Both the position numbers and the translations under genes were made by a program. DNA of 64,000 nucleotides from Sediminibacterium sp. GTDB taxonomy: Bacteria; Bacteroidota; Bacteroidia; Chitinophagales; Chitinophagaceae. Below are positions 42,279 through 52,200 of this stretch, in pieces (within the stretch, counting starts at the first letter, position 1; the number at the start of each line of letters is the position of its first letter). Below the pieces are notes generated by a model. That model had not been told where the DNA came from and searched no databases. It saw nothing but the letters and a program-made list of their open reading frames with translations. The stretch spans positions 72,136-136,135 of the forward strand of contig JAGOAO010000001.1 in the NCBI GenBank assembly GCA_017983845.1. Reading direction: 5' to 3'.

Positions 42279-43089
42279 CCTCATTACGCATCAATATGAC
42301 TATGGAGTAGACCAACTCTCTTATTTTGATGTGGGCAATGGCCAAAAGACCATTCTACTGATTCATGGCTTTGGAGAGGATCATTGTATCTGGAAAAATC
42401 AAATTGAATTTCTTTCAACAACATATAGAGTGATTGCACCTAATTTACCAGGTGTGCAATGCAAGCCACTCGCCTTACACCATAGTCAAGCACCTTCGAT
42501 TCGAATGTATGTTGAAGTGTTACACGAATTGATGCATCATTTAGCCATAGAACAATATTATATTGTTGGGCACAGCATGGGTGGCTATATTGGCTTGTCA
42601 TTTGCAGATTATTATATCAATCATGTTCAGGGTTTGCTACTACTTCACTCTACCAGTTACGAGGACAACGATGCAAAAAAATCAAACAGGTTGAAAGTGG
42701 CCGAGTTTATTGAAGAATGGGGCGTGTCCAAATACCTTGAAACAGCCACGCCTAACCTATTTGGCAATGCATTTAAAAATGCAAACCCTGCCGAAATACA
42801 AAACACCATTGAAAGCGGATCGGATATAAGTAAGGAGGCCATGATACAATTTGTATTTGCCATGCGCAACCGAAAAGCATTCACGCAGTTACTACAACAA
42901 AACACTATACCAGTCTGGATGCTTGCAGGCGACGAGGACCTTGCAGTTCCTATTCAAGATAGCTTAGAACAAATTAAATTATTACCTTCAACAAATAGCT
43001 TAGTACTCCAAGGAGTAGGCCATATGGGCATGCTTGAAGCACCAGATCAAGTGAACCAATTCATTCAACAATTCATCAAAAACGCATAG
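42259..43089 (+). CDS. Alpha/beta hydrolase
   Basis: A 276-residue alpha/beta-fold hydrolase. The oxyanion segment is LLIHGFGEDHCIW, the nucleophile elbow GHSMGGYIGL at about residue 95, the acid probably in GDEDLAVP near residue 220 and the catalytic His in GVGHMGMLEAP near 255. The triad is complete. Substrate unknown. It overlaps the DUF4105 gene by 20 bases, so the two are coupled. Confidence 0.9.
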   Translation: MMQNTTSLITHQYDYGVDQLSYFDVGNGQKTILLIHGFGEDHCIWKNQIEFLSTTYRVIAPNLPGVQCKPLALHHSQAPSIRMYVEVLHELMHHLAIEQYYIVGHSMGGYIGLSFADYYINHVQGLLLLHSTSYEDNDAKKSNRLKVAEFIEEWGVSKYLETATPNLFGNAFKNANPAEIQNTIESGSDISKEAMIQFVFAMRNRKAFTQLLQQNTIPVWMLAGDEDLAVPIQDSLEQIKLLPSTNSLVLQGVGHMGMLEAPDQVNQFIQQFIKNA

Positions 43090-43120
43090 TCTAAAAGACT
43101 AGCCAAAATAAAACAATCGT

Positions 43121-43876
43121 ATGTCAAAAATTATTTTAATTACAGGAGCAAGTGCAGGATTCGGAAAAGCAATCGCAACAAAATTCGCCGCAGGTGGATG
43201 GAATTTAATTTTAACGGCAAGGAGAAAAGAAAAATTAGATGAATTGGCAACAACACTTGAAACCAGTTATGGCATCAAGACATTGTGCTTGTCTTTTGAC
43301 ATACAAGATAAAAAAGCAGTTTTCGAACATCTGCAAAACTTACCTAGCGAATGGCAGGCGATCAATATCTTAGTGAACAACGCAGGTCTTGCATTGGGTA
43401 GAGATTCATTTGAGCAAGCGAATTTAGAAGACTGGGAAACGATGATTGATACCAATGTCAAAGGCTTATTATATGCTACTAAGGCTGTCTTGCCAAACCT
43501 CATCAAAGAAAAAGGCCATATCATTAATATTGGCAGTACTGCAGCCAAAGAAGTGTATAAGGATGGGAATATTTATTGCGCTACCAAACATGCAGTAGAC
43601 GCAATTAGTAAAGCGCAGAGGATTGATTTATTACCTTATCAAGTTAAAGTAACTGCCATCCACCCAGGCGCAGTTGAAACAGATTTTTCTTTGGTACGTT
43701 TTAAAGGCGATGCAGAAAAAGCAAAAGCAGTATATGCTGGGTATACGCCGCTTAAACCAGAAGACATTGCAGATACCATTTGGTTTGTGGCCAACACACC
43801 TGCGCATGTATGTATTAACGATTTAGTATTAACCTGTCTTGCGCAAGGCAATTCTACTTTAATTCATAAAGCCTAA
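43121..43876 (+). CDS. Short-chain dehydrogenase (YdfG-like)
   Basis: A 251-residue SDR: cofactor motif TGASAGFGKAIA, ILVNNAGLALGRD, catalytic NIGSTAAKEVYKDGNIYCATKHAV (Ser, Tyr, Lys) and IHPGAVETDFS. The sequence fits the YdfG group (NADP-dependent 3-hydroxy acid/serine dehydrogenases). It is 31 bases after the hydrolase and overlaps the convergent nucleotidyltransferase by 4 bases. Confidence 0.92.
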   Translation: MSKIILITGASAGFGKAIATKFAAGGWNLILTARRKEKLDELATTLETSYGIKTLCLSFDIQDKKAVFEHLQNLPSEWQAINILVNNAGLALGRDSFEQANLEDWETMIDTNVKGLLYATKAVLPNLIKEKGHIINIGSTAAKEVYKDGNIYCATKHAVDAISKAQRIDLLPYQVKVTAIHPGAVETDFSLVRFKGDAEKAKAVYAGYTPLKPEDIADTIWFVANTPAHVCINDLVLTCLAQGNSTLIHKA

Positions 43877-44865
43877 CCGAAATCAATTTCGGTATTGTCG
43901 CCAATATTTAAGGTACGACTCATGCCTTTTACAGCGGCATCGCTTCCTATCAATGAATTGTCCAACACCACTTCGTCTAGTGTGGTGAATGAACCTATGA
44001 TACTATCTTTTACAATGGAGCTTTTAATCGTTGTATTGTTGCCAATAGTCACATGTGGGCCGATGATAGAGTTTTCAATGATACATCCATCTGCAATACT
44101 TACAGGCGCGATAATGATACTATTGGTGTATAATTCTGGATTGATTGCATACCCTCCCGACTTTTTAAGCAACATGGCATTGGTCTCTAATAAATTTTCT
44201 TTTTTACCGCAATCAAACCAGTTCTTTACTTTAAAAGACTTAAACTCAACACCCTTCTTAATCATACAATCCAATGCATCTGTTAAATTGTATTCGCCAT
44301 TGGACTTGATATTGTCATTCACCAATTGCTGAAAACATTCAAATAAAATATTGGACTCTTTAATTTTATACAAGCCTACCAGCGCATGGTTACTTTTTGG
44401 AATAGAAGGCTTCTCTACCACATGTTCAATGACCCCTTCTTCATTAATTTCAGCTACACCAAATTGTCTAGGATCATCCACTTTTTGAATACCCAACATA
44501 CTACATGAACTTTCTAGCACTTCTTTGATATCATATTCACAAATGGTGTCCCCTAATGCAATAAACACTTCGTCACCCCCCACAATATTCTGCGCCAACT
44601 GAATGGCATGTGCTGTACCCTGACGATCGTTCTGATACACAAAATGGGTGGTAAGATTAGGATAAGTCTGCTCTACATAATCTTGTATCTTCTCCCCTAA
44701 ATAGCCCACCACAAAGATGAATTCATTGATCCCTTCTGCCTTTAATTGATCTACTATAAAGCTTAAAATGGTCTTGCCCGCTATAGGTATCAAAGCCTTA
44801 GGCTGTGTGTAAGTATGTGGTCTTAATTTAGCTCCTGCTCCTGCAACCGGTATAATCGCCTTCAT
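43873..44865 (-). CDS. Sugar-1-phosphate nucleotidyltransferase
   Basis: A 330-residue two-domain enzyme. The N-terminal nucleotidyltransferase has IPVAGAGAKLRPHTYTQPKAL (G-x-G-x-R-like with K) and FIALGDTICEYD; from about residue 240 hexapeptide repeats form a left-handed beta-helix (IIAPVSIADGCIIENSIIGPHVTIGNNTTI-type). It resembles glucose-1-phosphate thymidylyltransferase or mannose-1-phosphate guanylyltransferase paralogues; which sugar is used cannot be told. Neighbouring glyA is divergent. Confidence 0.88.
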   Translation of the reverse strand: MKAIIPVAGAGAKLRPHTYTQPKALIPIAGKTILSFIVDQLKAEGINEFIFVVGYLGEKIQDYVEQTYPNLTTHFVYQNDRQGTAHAIQLAQNIVGGDEVFIALGDTICEYDIKEVLESSCSMLGIQKVDDPRQFGVAEINEEGVIEHVVEKPSIPKSNHALVGLYKIKESNILFECFQQLVNDNIKSNGEYNLTDALDCMIKKGVEFKSFKVKNWFDCGKKENLLETNAMLLKKSGGYAINPELYTNSIIIAPVSIADGCIIENSIIGPHVTIGNNTTIKSSIVKDSIIGSFTTLDEVVLDNSLIGSDAAVKGMSRTLNIGDNTEIDFG

Positions 44866-45057
44866 TCAGTTATTTTTTTTTGGGGAGGATAAAATTAGCA
44901 AATAACTGTTAGTTAGAGCCATAATATCGCACCAAATATAGGAATAAACCAAAAGAGTCGCCAAATGTGGATATTCCTGCGTATAACTGTTGAAAGAAAG
45001 CTTTGGGCAGGCCTGATAATGAATTAATTTTGCACCATCATTTACAAAACACCATTT

Positions 45058-46338
45058 ATGAAAAGAGATACCCTTGTTTTCGACATTATCAATCAAGAAT
45101 TAGCACGCCAAAGACGTGGTATTGAATTAATTGCATCTGAAAACTTTACCAGTTTACAAGTCATGCAAGCAATGGGTGGTGTGATGACCAACAAATATGC
45201 CGAGGGGTATCCTGGAAGAAGGTATTATGGCGGATGTGAGATTGTAGATAAAACAGAACAATTGGCCATTGACAGATTAAAAGAAGTCTTTGGTTTAGAA
45301 TATGCCAATGTACAACCACATAGTGGTGCGCAAGCGAACGCAGCAGTGATGTTAGCTATTTTACAACCAGGTGATGCCATCCTTGGTCTAGATTTAAGCA
45401 TGGGTGGTCACTTAACCCACGGAAGTGCAGTGAATTTTTCTGGTAAAACGTACAAGCCGCATTTTTATGGCGTAGTAAAAGAAACAGGATTGATAGACTA
45501 TGACATGTTAGAAAGTCAAGCAAGAACACATAAGCCTAAATTAATCATTTGTGGCGCAAGTGCTTATAGTAGAGATATTGATTACGCACGTATTCGCAAG
45601 GTTGCAGATGAAGTTGGTGCATTTGTATTAGCTGATATCGCACACCCAGCAGGATTGATTGCGAAAGGCTTATTGAGCTCTCCATTTAACCATTGTCATT
45701 TTGTAACTTCTACGACACATAAAACTTTGCGTGGACCAAGAGGTGGTGTGATCATGATGGCGAAAGATGGCGAGAACACTTTAGGATTGAAGGATGTGAA
45801 AGGCAACTTAAGATTGTGGTCCAATGTGATTGATATGGCTGTATTCCCTGGTACACAAGGCGGACCATTAGAACATGTGATTGCAGCTAAAGCAATTGCT
45901 TTTGGTGAAATTCTTTCTGACGAGTTTACAGTATATGCTAAACAAGTTCAAAAGAATGCACAAACCATGGCTGCAGCATTTGTGGCAAAAGGCTATGAAA
46001 TTATCAGTGGTGGCACTGACAACCATTTAATGTTGATTGATCTTAGAAATAAAAATATCAGTGGTAAAAAAGCAGAACAAGTATTAGGCATGGCAGATAT
46101 CACAGCTAATAAAAACATGGTGCCTTACGATGACAAATCTGCTTTTGTAACATCAGGTATCCGTTTCGGTGTTGCTGCAATCACCACAAGAGGTATGAAC
46201 GAAGGACATATCCCATTTGTTGTTGACGCCATTGATACTGCTTTGATGAATGCAGACAATGAAACAGTATTAGCAAACACTAAAAAAGAAGTCAATAAGT
46301 TCATGGAGCAATTTGTATTGTACCCAGAATTAGGATAA
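45058..46338 (+). CDS. glyA: Serine hydroxymethyltransferase
   Basis: A 426-residue PLP enzyme. [32 protein letters not shown] and the PLP-lysine motif [15 protein letters not shown] (Lys near residue 223) are all present; [14 protein letters not shown] closes the fold. It converts serine and THF to glycine and methylene-THF. A terminator follows at 46376. Confidence 0.97.
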   Translation: MKRDTLVFDIINQELARQRRGIELIASENFTSLQVMQAMGGVMTNKYAEGYPGRRYYGGCEIVDKTEQLAIDRLKEVFGLEYANVQPHSGAQANAAVMLAILQPGDAILGLDLSMGGHLTHGSAVNFSGKTYKPHFYGVVKETGLIDYDMLESQARTHKPKLIICGASAYSRDIDYARIRKVADEVGAFVLADIAHPAGLIAKGLLSSPFNHCHFVTSTTHKTLRGPRGGVIMMAKDGENTLGLKDVKGNLRLWSNVIDMAVFPGTQGGPLEHVIAAKAIAFGEILSDEFTVYAKQVQKNAQTMAAAFVAKGYEIISGGTDNHLMLIDLRNKNISGKKAEQVLGMADITANKNMVPYDDKSAFVTSGIRFGVAAITTRGMNEGHIPFVVDAIDTALMNADNETVLANTKKEVNKFMEQFVLYPELG

Positions 46339-46375
46339 ACTTTCTTCTACTTCAAATAAAAGTAGCCCCATTTAC

Positions 46376-46415
46376 AATAGGCCTCTTCTTACATGGAAGA
46401 GGCCTATTTTTTACA
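46376..46415 (+). terminator. Terminator after glyA
   Basis: AATAGGCCTCTTC and GAAGAGGCCTATT pair around a TTACATG loop, followed by TTTT. A strong Rho-independent terminator. Confidence 0.9.
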
Positions 46416-46446
46416 ACAAATTCTTAAAAATGGTTAACTTTAGGCT

Positions 46447-46848
46447 ATGATACAAAGAATACAAACAATCTGGTTATTGATTGCTAGCGCTGCAGCATTC
46501 TCTATTTTAAAATTCCCTTTTTACTATACTCCAGAACCGAATGCATTAGAAATTAAGGGCGCTGCTCAATACAGCACTTTAATCACTTTGGCATTTAGTG
46601 CTTGTTTGTCTTTTATCAGTATCTTTTTATATGGCAATCGAATGTTGCAATTAAAAGTAACCTTAGCCAATTTTTTACTTTCAGGATTAATAGGTTATTT
46701 TATTTATACCATTGTCATCGCGCATCCTGGAGGCGGATTTACACTTGCATCAGCCGCTTTATTTATAATTCCAGTATTGCAACTGATTGCTTGTTATAAA
46801 ATCTACCAAGACGAAAAATTAGTAAAGAGCGCAGATAGATTGAGATAG
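46447..46848 (+). CDS. DUF4293 membrane protein
   Basis: A 133-residue protein with four transmembrane helices and the family opening MIQRIQTIWLLIASAAAF. DUF4293 is largely confined to Bacteroidota; its function is unknown. The C-terminus (YQDEKLVKSADRLR) faces the cytoplasm. Single gene. Confidence 0.88.
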   Translation: MIQRIQTIWLLIASAAAFSILKFPFYYTPEPNALEIKGAAQYSTLITLAFSACLSFISIFLYGNRMLQLKVTLANFLLSGLIGYFIYTIVIAHPGGGFTLASAALFIIPVLQLIACYKIYQDEKLVKSADRLR

Positions 46849-46910
46849 GGGTAATGAACTAGTTTCAATCAGATTGATTTGTTTCAGAATGACTTAGGGC
46901 AGACCTATTG

Positions 46911-48071
46911 TTATTCACCCTTAGCTTTATAATCCAACGGCAGTAATTTATCTAATTTTTCATATGCCCAGTATCCTTCTAAGAAAAAAGCGATAGCTGG
47001 TTCTATATGACCATTCGGAAATATCTCTACTGCAGTTGTTCCAACCAATTGCACAATACTTGTTTGAGGGCCAGGATTTGGTTGATTAAAAAGATATTGC
47101 CTTTTTAAATAGGACAACTCTTCTAGTTCCTTATTATACAACACATACAAGTATTTAGTGAACTGAATGATTTTTTGGGATGTCAAAGAATCCGTTAAAA
47201 TACTTTCTGAAAAATCAGCTTCTGCCAATTCTTTTGGATCCACCACATTGGTATACTTGCCCTTTCTATACCCTTCTACTTTATCTAATCTTCTTACCAC
47301 AAATCCAGACTTAGCCAAGTCTCCTGCATACACCGCACGAATAAAATGCATCACAGATCCATTATATGCTTCTGTTCTATTTTTGAGCCATTTTGCAGCC
47401 TGTGATTTTCGCCCTTTTGCTTTGATACGGTCTTCAAATAAGCTACTCCCCTTGAAAATGATAATTCTAGTTTTATAATTCTGTTCAAATTCATCCAACC
47501 AATAAGTAATATTGTATCCAAGTGCTTTATTATAAATTAAGAGCGGTTTCTTTGCCACTACTCTCAACACAAGTAGTTCTGGATCATAATAAAAGGAAAG
47601 CACTTCTGGATTTTTCAGCACACACTGCTTTGAAAAGTCGGAATAACCTAAGAAGTTTTCTATAAAATCTGCCCCATACTTTTGCCAGCCATTTTTTTCT
47701 GCGGCATGAACCACCACCGTTTCTAATTCATTTATAACTGGCTTTAAATAAATAACCACTTCGCCAGTCCTTGTCGTTAAATTATAAGTAGCAGTTTCAT
47801 ACCCTACTGCAGCGATCGTTAAATTAGGATTGCCTAAATTCGCTTGAATGAACTTACTTAAACTAAACTGTCCAGCAGCATCACATACTGTCCCAATTCC
47901 ACTGGCATTGATAAATACAGAAGCACCAGCAACTGGCTCCTTCGTGAATGCATCCAGCACCCAACCTTTGTCAACCTTTTCTTGCGCATTCAATGAAGCC
48001 GCAAAAAAGAAGTTGCAAAAAAGGATTATGAATAGACGATACTTGTTTATTGCTATTTTGATGTTCAACAT
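46911..48071 (-). CDS. Carboxypeptidase-like regulatory-domain protein
   Basis: A 386-residue exported protein. After the signal peptide (FCNFFFAASLNAQ) residues ~35-115 form a CarboxypepD_reg-like beta-sandwich (GWVLDAFTKEPVAGASVFIN, DAAGQFSLSKF), as in the N-terminal extension of TonB receptors, but no plug or barrel follows. The remaining ~270 residues are an uncharacterised alpha/beta region seen in other Bacteroidota proteins of this sort. Probably periplasmic or surface located. Confidence 0.8.
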   Translation of the reverse strand: MLNIKIAINKYRLFIILFCNFFFAASLNAQEKVDKGWVLDAFTKEPVAGASVFINASGIGTVCDAAGQFSLSKFIQANLGNPNLTIAAVGYETATYNLTTRTGEVVIYLKPVINELETVVVHAAEKNGWQKYGADFIENFLGYSDFSKQCVLKNPEVLSFYYDPELLVLRVVAKKPLLIYNKALGYNITYWLDEFEQNYKTRIIIFKGSSLFEDRIKAKGRKSQAAKWLKNRTEAYNGSVMHFIRAVYAGDLAKSGFVVRRLDKVEGYRKGKYTNVVDPKELAEADFSESILTDSLTSQKIIQFTKYLYVLYNKELEELSYLKRQYLFNQPNPGPQTSIVQLVGTTAVEIFPNGHIEPAIAFFLEGYWAYEKLDKLLPLDYKAKGE

Positions 48072-48151
48072 AAAGATTCAACTTATAAATTTGTTTTGTT
48101 AAACGGAAGCAACTATAAATAAAATACGAATTGATTTTAGTCTGGTTGAAT

Positions 48152-48177
48152 AACCCCCGCATAAAAATGCAGGGGTT
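48152..48177. terminator. Hairpin between two minus-strand genes
   Basis: AACCCC-GCAT-AAAA-ATGC-GGGGTT hairpin about 36 bases after the M56 gene stop on the minus strand. The T-run is weak on that strand, so termination is only probable. Confidence 0.55.
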
Positions 48178-48212
48178 TACGTAAAAAAATCAACACAAAT
48201 AAGTTATTTACT

Positions 48213-50090
48213 TTAAGGCACTAAAAAAGTGATTGATAACCTTTTTAAATAATTTCCATTTTTTCCGTCTCGCTCAGCTGGTATCCAATTTGGAGAATTT
48301 TTAAGCACCCTTATGGCTTCTTCTGCTGTTCCATACCCGGGATCATTTTTTGCTTCTATATTGGATATAACGCCATCTTCCTCCACTAAAAAACTTAATT
48401 GAACTGTATATTTCCCCGAAGGGCCACCACGTTCTGAAGCTAAATTATGGTTTAAATTTCTTTCAAGGTATTTTACCCAAGCCTCCTCTCCTCCTGGAAA
48501 TACTGGTGGCTTTATTCTAGTCACCTTTTTCTGGTTGCTTACATAAGGGATGCCATATGATATTTTGTGATCATTTACATTTTGAGCCTCTAGCTTGTCA
48601 GTAACTTTAGTACCAGATTTTGTTGTTATAAAAACCACACCATCTTCGCCCTCTTTACCATACAAGCCAATAGCTGATTTATTTTTCAAAATTTCAATTC
48701 TTTCTATGTCATTTGGATTGATATTTTGAACAGGATTACTTTCATTTTTTTTAATCGGTACTCCATTAATGACATATAATGGATTTTTTCCATTGTTGTT
48801 TACAATTGCGCCCTTCGTGCCCACTACTGAGACAAGATCGACAGGAGCTAGAGACGCTTCAATAGATGGAGGAGGTGTTGCTGGAATAGTTGATGCCTGT
48901 TGGGATCCAGCAAATTTAGTTTGGATTAGAATCACTCCATTTTTGCCGGAAAAGCCAAATTCAGCCGCATTTTCACCTTTAAGCATATTTATAACTTTAA
49001 TGTCACTTGGCTTTAAATCTTTCATTTTTTCCCAATGCATAAGTTGACCATCTATAATAATCATCTCCTGTTTCAAATCGGATTTAATCGCACCTGTATC
49101 AACAATACTAGTATCTATGATACTTTTAAATTTCAGTTTTTCAGTAGGTTTAGCTGTATCAGTTATCACTGGAAATACAGCTGCTTTTAACGCTTCTACT
49201 TTATTTGCAATTCGCTCTTTTGCATTTACTTTAATAGACACTAATCCAACCGCAATTACCAATATTGGCAAAACCATCACCCTTCTTAAATATGAATATT
49301 TAATACTCTTTGATGTTGTTAAAATAAGGATGCGTCTTTTAATAGAAGAATAAAAAAATTGATGTGTTGGATTTAAAAAATGATTCCCATAATGTGCTTG
49401 TAGTAACATTTTTGCAAAAATTTCTACATTAGCATTACCAACCGCTTCCTCATCTGCGATGAATTCATGAATGGTCAAGAGTTCTTTCTGTATGATCCAG
49501 TTAAATGGATTCACCCAAAAAAATGAAGCTACAATTTGACAATAAATTCGATCCCATGTATGTTTTTGTTTTATATGGGTTATTTCGTGCTTAAGAATTT
49601 GCTGCCCACCTTCGTCTTGCAATGAAATTGAATCTTTCCAGAACAGATTATTAAAAAATGAAAAAGGTGCATTTTCTTCTTTAGTATGTACAAAATCAAA
49701 ACCATCCATTGGTGTTACAATTGATTTTCTTTTAAGGTTTTGTAATTCAACTATTTGTTTCAACAACATGATTAAAAATGTGATTGAAATTAGGATGGAG
49801 CCAGTCAACACAAAGTCCATCCAGCTAAAGTTAAAAGAAGTAACAGATTTCGAAACAGGCAAAATATATTGTATTACCTCATAAGAGCCATACAGTATAG
49901 GCTCTTCAATCAAAAACCAATCAAAATTCAACAAAGGAACAATCAAACTAATTGCAGATGCAGACAACAAATAAAATCGATTGTAATAATGAAATTTGTT
50001 GTTTCTTAAAGCCACCCAATAGTAGCCTACAAATAATCCTGATATTAAAATAGTTTGAAATAAATAAAGTAATATTGATTGACTAGTCAT
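48213..50090 (-). CDS. BlaR1/MecR1-type M56 peptidase with plug-like repeats and TonB domain
   Basis: A 625-residue membrane protein. Residues 1-120 hold three transmembrane helices, then the M56 zinc-peptidase domain with HEITH at 168-172 and the later Glu in HEFIADEEAV (209-217), and a fourth helix at ~271-288. The periplasmic part has two segments that look like TonB-receptor plug pieces (345-391: DGQLMHWE...GKNGVILIQTK; 437-491: YVINGVPIKK...GVVFITTK) and a TonB C-terminal-like domain (522-625: PVFPGGEEAWVKYLERNL). It is coupled to BlaI by an 8-base overlap. In characterised pairs the sensor peptidase inactivates BlaI; the signal here is unknown. Confidence 0.88.
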   Translation of the reverse strand: MTSQSILLYLFQTILISGLFVGYYWVALRNNKFHYYNRFYLLSASAISLIVPLLNFDWFLIEEPILYGSYEVIQYILPVSKSVTSFNFSWMDFVLTGSILISITFLIMLLKQIVELQNLKRKSIVTPMDGFDFVHTKEENAPFSFFNNLFWKDSISLQDEGGQQILKHEITHIKQKHTWDRIYCQIVASFFWVNPFNWIIQKELLTIHEFIADEEAVGNANVEIFAKMLLQAHYGNHFLNPTHQFFYSSIKRRILILTTSKSIKYSYLRRVMVLPILVIAVGLVSIKVNAKERIANKVEALKAAVFPVITDTAKPTEKLKFKSIIDTSIVDTGAIKSDLKQEMIIIDGQLMHWEKMKDLKPSDIKVINMLKGENAAEFGFSGKNGVILIQTKFAGSQQASTIPATPPPSIEASLAPVDLVSVVGTKGAIVNNNGKNPLYVINGVPIKKNESNPVQNINPNDIERIEILKNKSAIGLYGKEGEDGVVFITTKSGTKVTDKLEAQNVNDHKISYGIPYVSNQKKVTRIKPPVFPGGEEAWVKYLERNLNHNLASERGGPSGKYTVQLSFLVEEDGVISNIEAKNDPGYGTAEEAIRVLKNSPNWIPAERDGKNGNYLKRLSITFLVP

Positions 50091-50451
50091 GGCTCTTATT
50101 TTTTAGTTGTTGTAAAAGCAATTCCAAATCCTCAATGGACATTTGTTTTTTATCTACCAAAAAGGAAACTACATTGGCATAAGAACCCTCAAAATAACTT
50201 TCTGTCAATCCTTCGATTCTTTTACCCGAATAAGCAGCTTTACTCACTAAAGGATGGTAAAAATTATTACGATTCGGATTTTGAATCCCAACGAACTCCT
50301 TATCCACTAAAATTTTTAATAGGGTTGCCACAGTATTATGATGTGGCTTAGGCGCTTCCAAGGCTTCCAAAACATCTTTGATGTAGCCCCCTTGATCCAG
50401 GGACCATAAGGCTTGCATGATTTGTTCTTCGGCTTGAGTCAACTTCTTCAT
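50083..50451 (-). CDS. BlaI/MecI/CopY family repressor
   Basis: A 122-residue winged-helix repressor from the ATG at 50451: KKLTQAEEQIMQALWSLDQGGYIKDVLEAL, HHNTVATLLKILVDKEFV (recognition helix) and a C-terminal dimerisation helix (MSIEDLELLLQQLKN). It probably represses its own operon with the downstream M56 peptidase. Two near-identical palindromes upstream (50471-50512) are its likely operators. Confidence 0.92.
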   Translation of the reverse strand: MKKLTQAEEQIMQALWSLDQGGYIKDVLEALEAPKPHHNTVATLLKILVDKEFVGIQNPNRNNFYHPLVSKAAYSGKRIEGLTESYFEGSYANVVSFLVDKKQMSIEDLELLLQQLKNKSHD

Positions 50452-50470
50452 ATGGGACAATTTTCAATTA

Positions 50471-50512
50471 TAACTAAATTCTTAGTCAATATTATAACTA
50501 AATATTTAGTTA
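50471..50512. promoter_or_regulatory. Tandem BlaI-type operators
   Basis: TAACTAAATATTTAGTTA at 50495-50512 is a perfect palindrome; TAACTAAATTCTTAGTCA at 50471-50488 is an imperfect second copy, 24 bp away. They lie 20-61 bases before the BlaI start and fit autoregulation. Confidence 0.7.
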
Positions 50513-50540
50513 AACAAGAAATTTATGAAAAAATCTTCGG

Positions 50541-50879
50541 TTAAGCAGCTTCTATCTCTCTTTCAATTGCTTTTTGCACGAGTTGATTTAAGCTGATTCC
50601 TTTTGCAGTGGCTAGCATAGCAGCCTTTTGATGTATCTCAGGCTTAACACGAACATTAAAGGATCCTTTAAAGCTTTTTAGTAATGGCTTATTAAAATGC
50701 TTACAAGTCTCAATATATTCATCTACTGAAATCTTAAATTGTTTAATTAAATCCCCAACTTCGGTTGATTCATAAGTAACCAAATCAGATATACCCTCAA
50801 TTTTACCATATAAAACCTGATCTTCATCTGTATAATTTACAGATCCAATAAAGCCTTTATAGTTTAATGTATTTTTCAT
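50541..50879 (-). CDS. hicB: HicB family antitoxin
   Basis: A 112-residue HicB. The N-terminal partial RNase-H-like fold has YKGFIGSVNYTDEDQVLYGKIEGISDLVTYES, followed by EVGDLIKQFKISVDEYIETC and a C-terminal RHH/Arc-like DNA-binding segment (NVRVKPEIHQKAAMLATAKGISLNQLV). It neutralises HicA and autoregulates the operon. It is after hicA with a 4-base overlap. Confidence 0.93.
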   Translation of the reverse strand: MKNTLNYKGFIGSVNYTDEDQVLYGKIEGISDLVTYESTEVGDLIKQFKISVDEYIETCKHFNKPLLKSFKGSFNVRVKPEIHQKAAMLATAKGISLNQLVQKAIEREIEAA

Positions 50880-51130
50880 AATATTCTTTCTTTTAACTGT
50901 TCATAGATATACCTCATCAAGTAAGGTTTAATGATATTCTCTGGATGTGGTTTGTGTATTTTAAATTCATGAGATATGGATTCATTATAAAATAAAACCC
51001 TTGATCCAGAGGTTTTACCTAGGTGGTACTCTTGATATCCTAAACTACTTAACATTGATTTTAATTCATTGTAAGTAAAATCCTTAGGTAAGCTTAAAAA
51101 TCTATCTAGTAGTTTATCTTTCTTTGTCAT
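50876..51130 (-). CDS. hicA: HicA family mRNA interferase toxin
   Basis: An 84-residue HicA with the dsRNA-binding-like fold: FTYNELKSMLSSLGYQEYHLGKTSGSRVLFYN, then FKIHKPHPENIIKPYLMRYIYEQLKE. The conserved GSR and HKPHP segments are present; a Gly-Ser-His version is usual in other HicA proteins, so the catalytic His may be the one in HKPHP. Toxin-first order is the common HicAB arrangement. Confidence 0.92.
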   Translation of the reverse strand: MTKKDKLLDRFLSLPKDFTYNELKSMLSSLGYQEYHLGKTSGSRVLFYNESISHEFKIHKPHPENIIKPYLMRYIYEQLKERIL

Positions 51131-51309
51131 ACAAATTTAAGCAACTATTTTTCAGTTACATAAATTTAATGCATAAAAATTGATATCAACAAATTACGAA
51201 GTCCTAAGTTATTGATTATAAATAAGTTACATAGAATCTAGTCTAATAATTAAATATATCATGGAATTCAGCTATATTTATGATATCAAATTAATATCAT
51301 ATTAACATT

Positions 51310-52182
51310 ATGGAAAAAATTAAAAAGCCCATGACCGGTGGATTTGCTGCCATCGTTGCCTTAATCAGTGTTGTATTAGGCATTACTTGTTTTGCGAATT
51401 CAAACAATGGATTAACTACTGAACCAGCTTTAATTTGGCTTGGGATGATTTGTATTTTAGTGAGTGTGTTCCTTGTTAAAGGCCTTACCGTGGTAGATCC
51501 TAATTATAGTATCGTACTCACCTTCTTTGGTAAATATGTTGGAACAGTAAAAGAAAACGGATTACAATTTGTGAATCCGCTGTATACCAAATTAAAAGTG
51601 TCCTTAAGATCGCAAAGTATTGAAAGCACTAAATTAAAAGTGAATGACAAATTGGGTAACCCAATAGAAATTGCCGCGGTGATTCTTTATGAAATAAGCG
51701 ATACATATAAAGCTGTTTTTGACGTAACTAATTTTAATGAATACATGCGTAACCAAAGTGAAGCTGCAGTACGTCATTTAGCTACTTCTTATCCTTATGA
51801 CAATATCGAAGATGAGCATGCAACCATTACTTTAAGAGACGGTGGCAAAAAAGTAATCGAAATGCTAGAACTAGAATTAAACGAAAGATTGAATAAAGCA
51901 GGCATTACAGTCACCGAAGCAAGAATCAGTCATTTGGCGTATGCAGCTGAAATTGCTGGCGCTATGTTACAAAGACAACAGGCTACAGCGATTGTTGCTG
52001 CAAGAACGAAGATTGTGGAAGGTGCTGTAGGCATGGTCGAAATGGCCTTGGAAATGTTATCAGAAAAAGATATTGTCGTATTGGACGATGACAAAAAAGC
52101 AGCAATGGTAAGCAATTTGATGGTTGTACTTTGTAGCGAAAAAGCAGCTGCACCCGTATTGAACACAGGAACGCTCTATTAA
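51310..52182 (+). CDS. SPFH domain membrane protein
   Basis: A 290-residue SPFH/stomatin-like protein. Two N-terminal hydrophobic segments (residues ~10-60), the SPFH domain with VDPNYSIVLTFFGKYVGTVKENGLQFVNP, and a helical end (AEIAGAMLQRQQATAIVAARTKIVEGAVGMVEMALEML-type) typical of the oligomerising region. Such proteins build membrane microdomains. The small Arc-like gene follows after 18 bases, a recurrent pairing. Confidence 0.9.
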   Translation: MEKIKKPMTGGFAAIVALISVVLGITCFANSNNGLTTEPALIWLGMICILVSVFLVKGLTVVDPNYSIVLTFFGKYVGTVKENGLQFVNPLYTKLKVSLRSQSIESTKLKVNDKLGNPIEIAAVILYEISDTYKAVFDVTNFNEYMRNQSEAAVRHLATSYPYDNIEDEHATITLRDGGKKVIEMLELELNERLNKAGITVTEARISHLAYAAEIAGAMLQRQQATAIVAARTKIVEGAVGMVEMALEMLSEKDIVVLDDDKKAAMVSNLMVVLCSEKAAAPVLNTGTLY

Positions 52183-52200
52183 TCTTATAACTCAATTATT

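Noticed and set aside
44866..45096. 76-residue minus-strand frame overlapping the start of glyA
   Set aside because: It overlaps the glyA start region in antisense, has no recognisable motif and no promoter.
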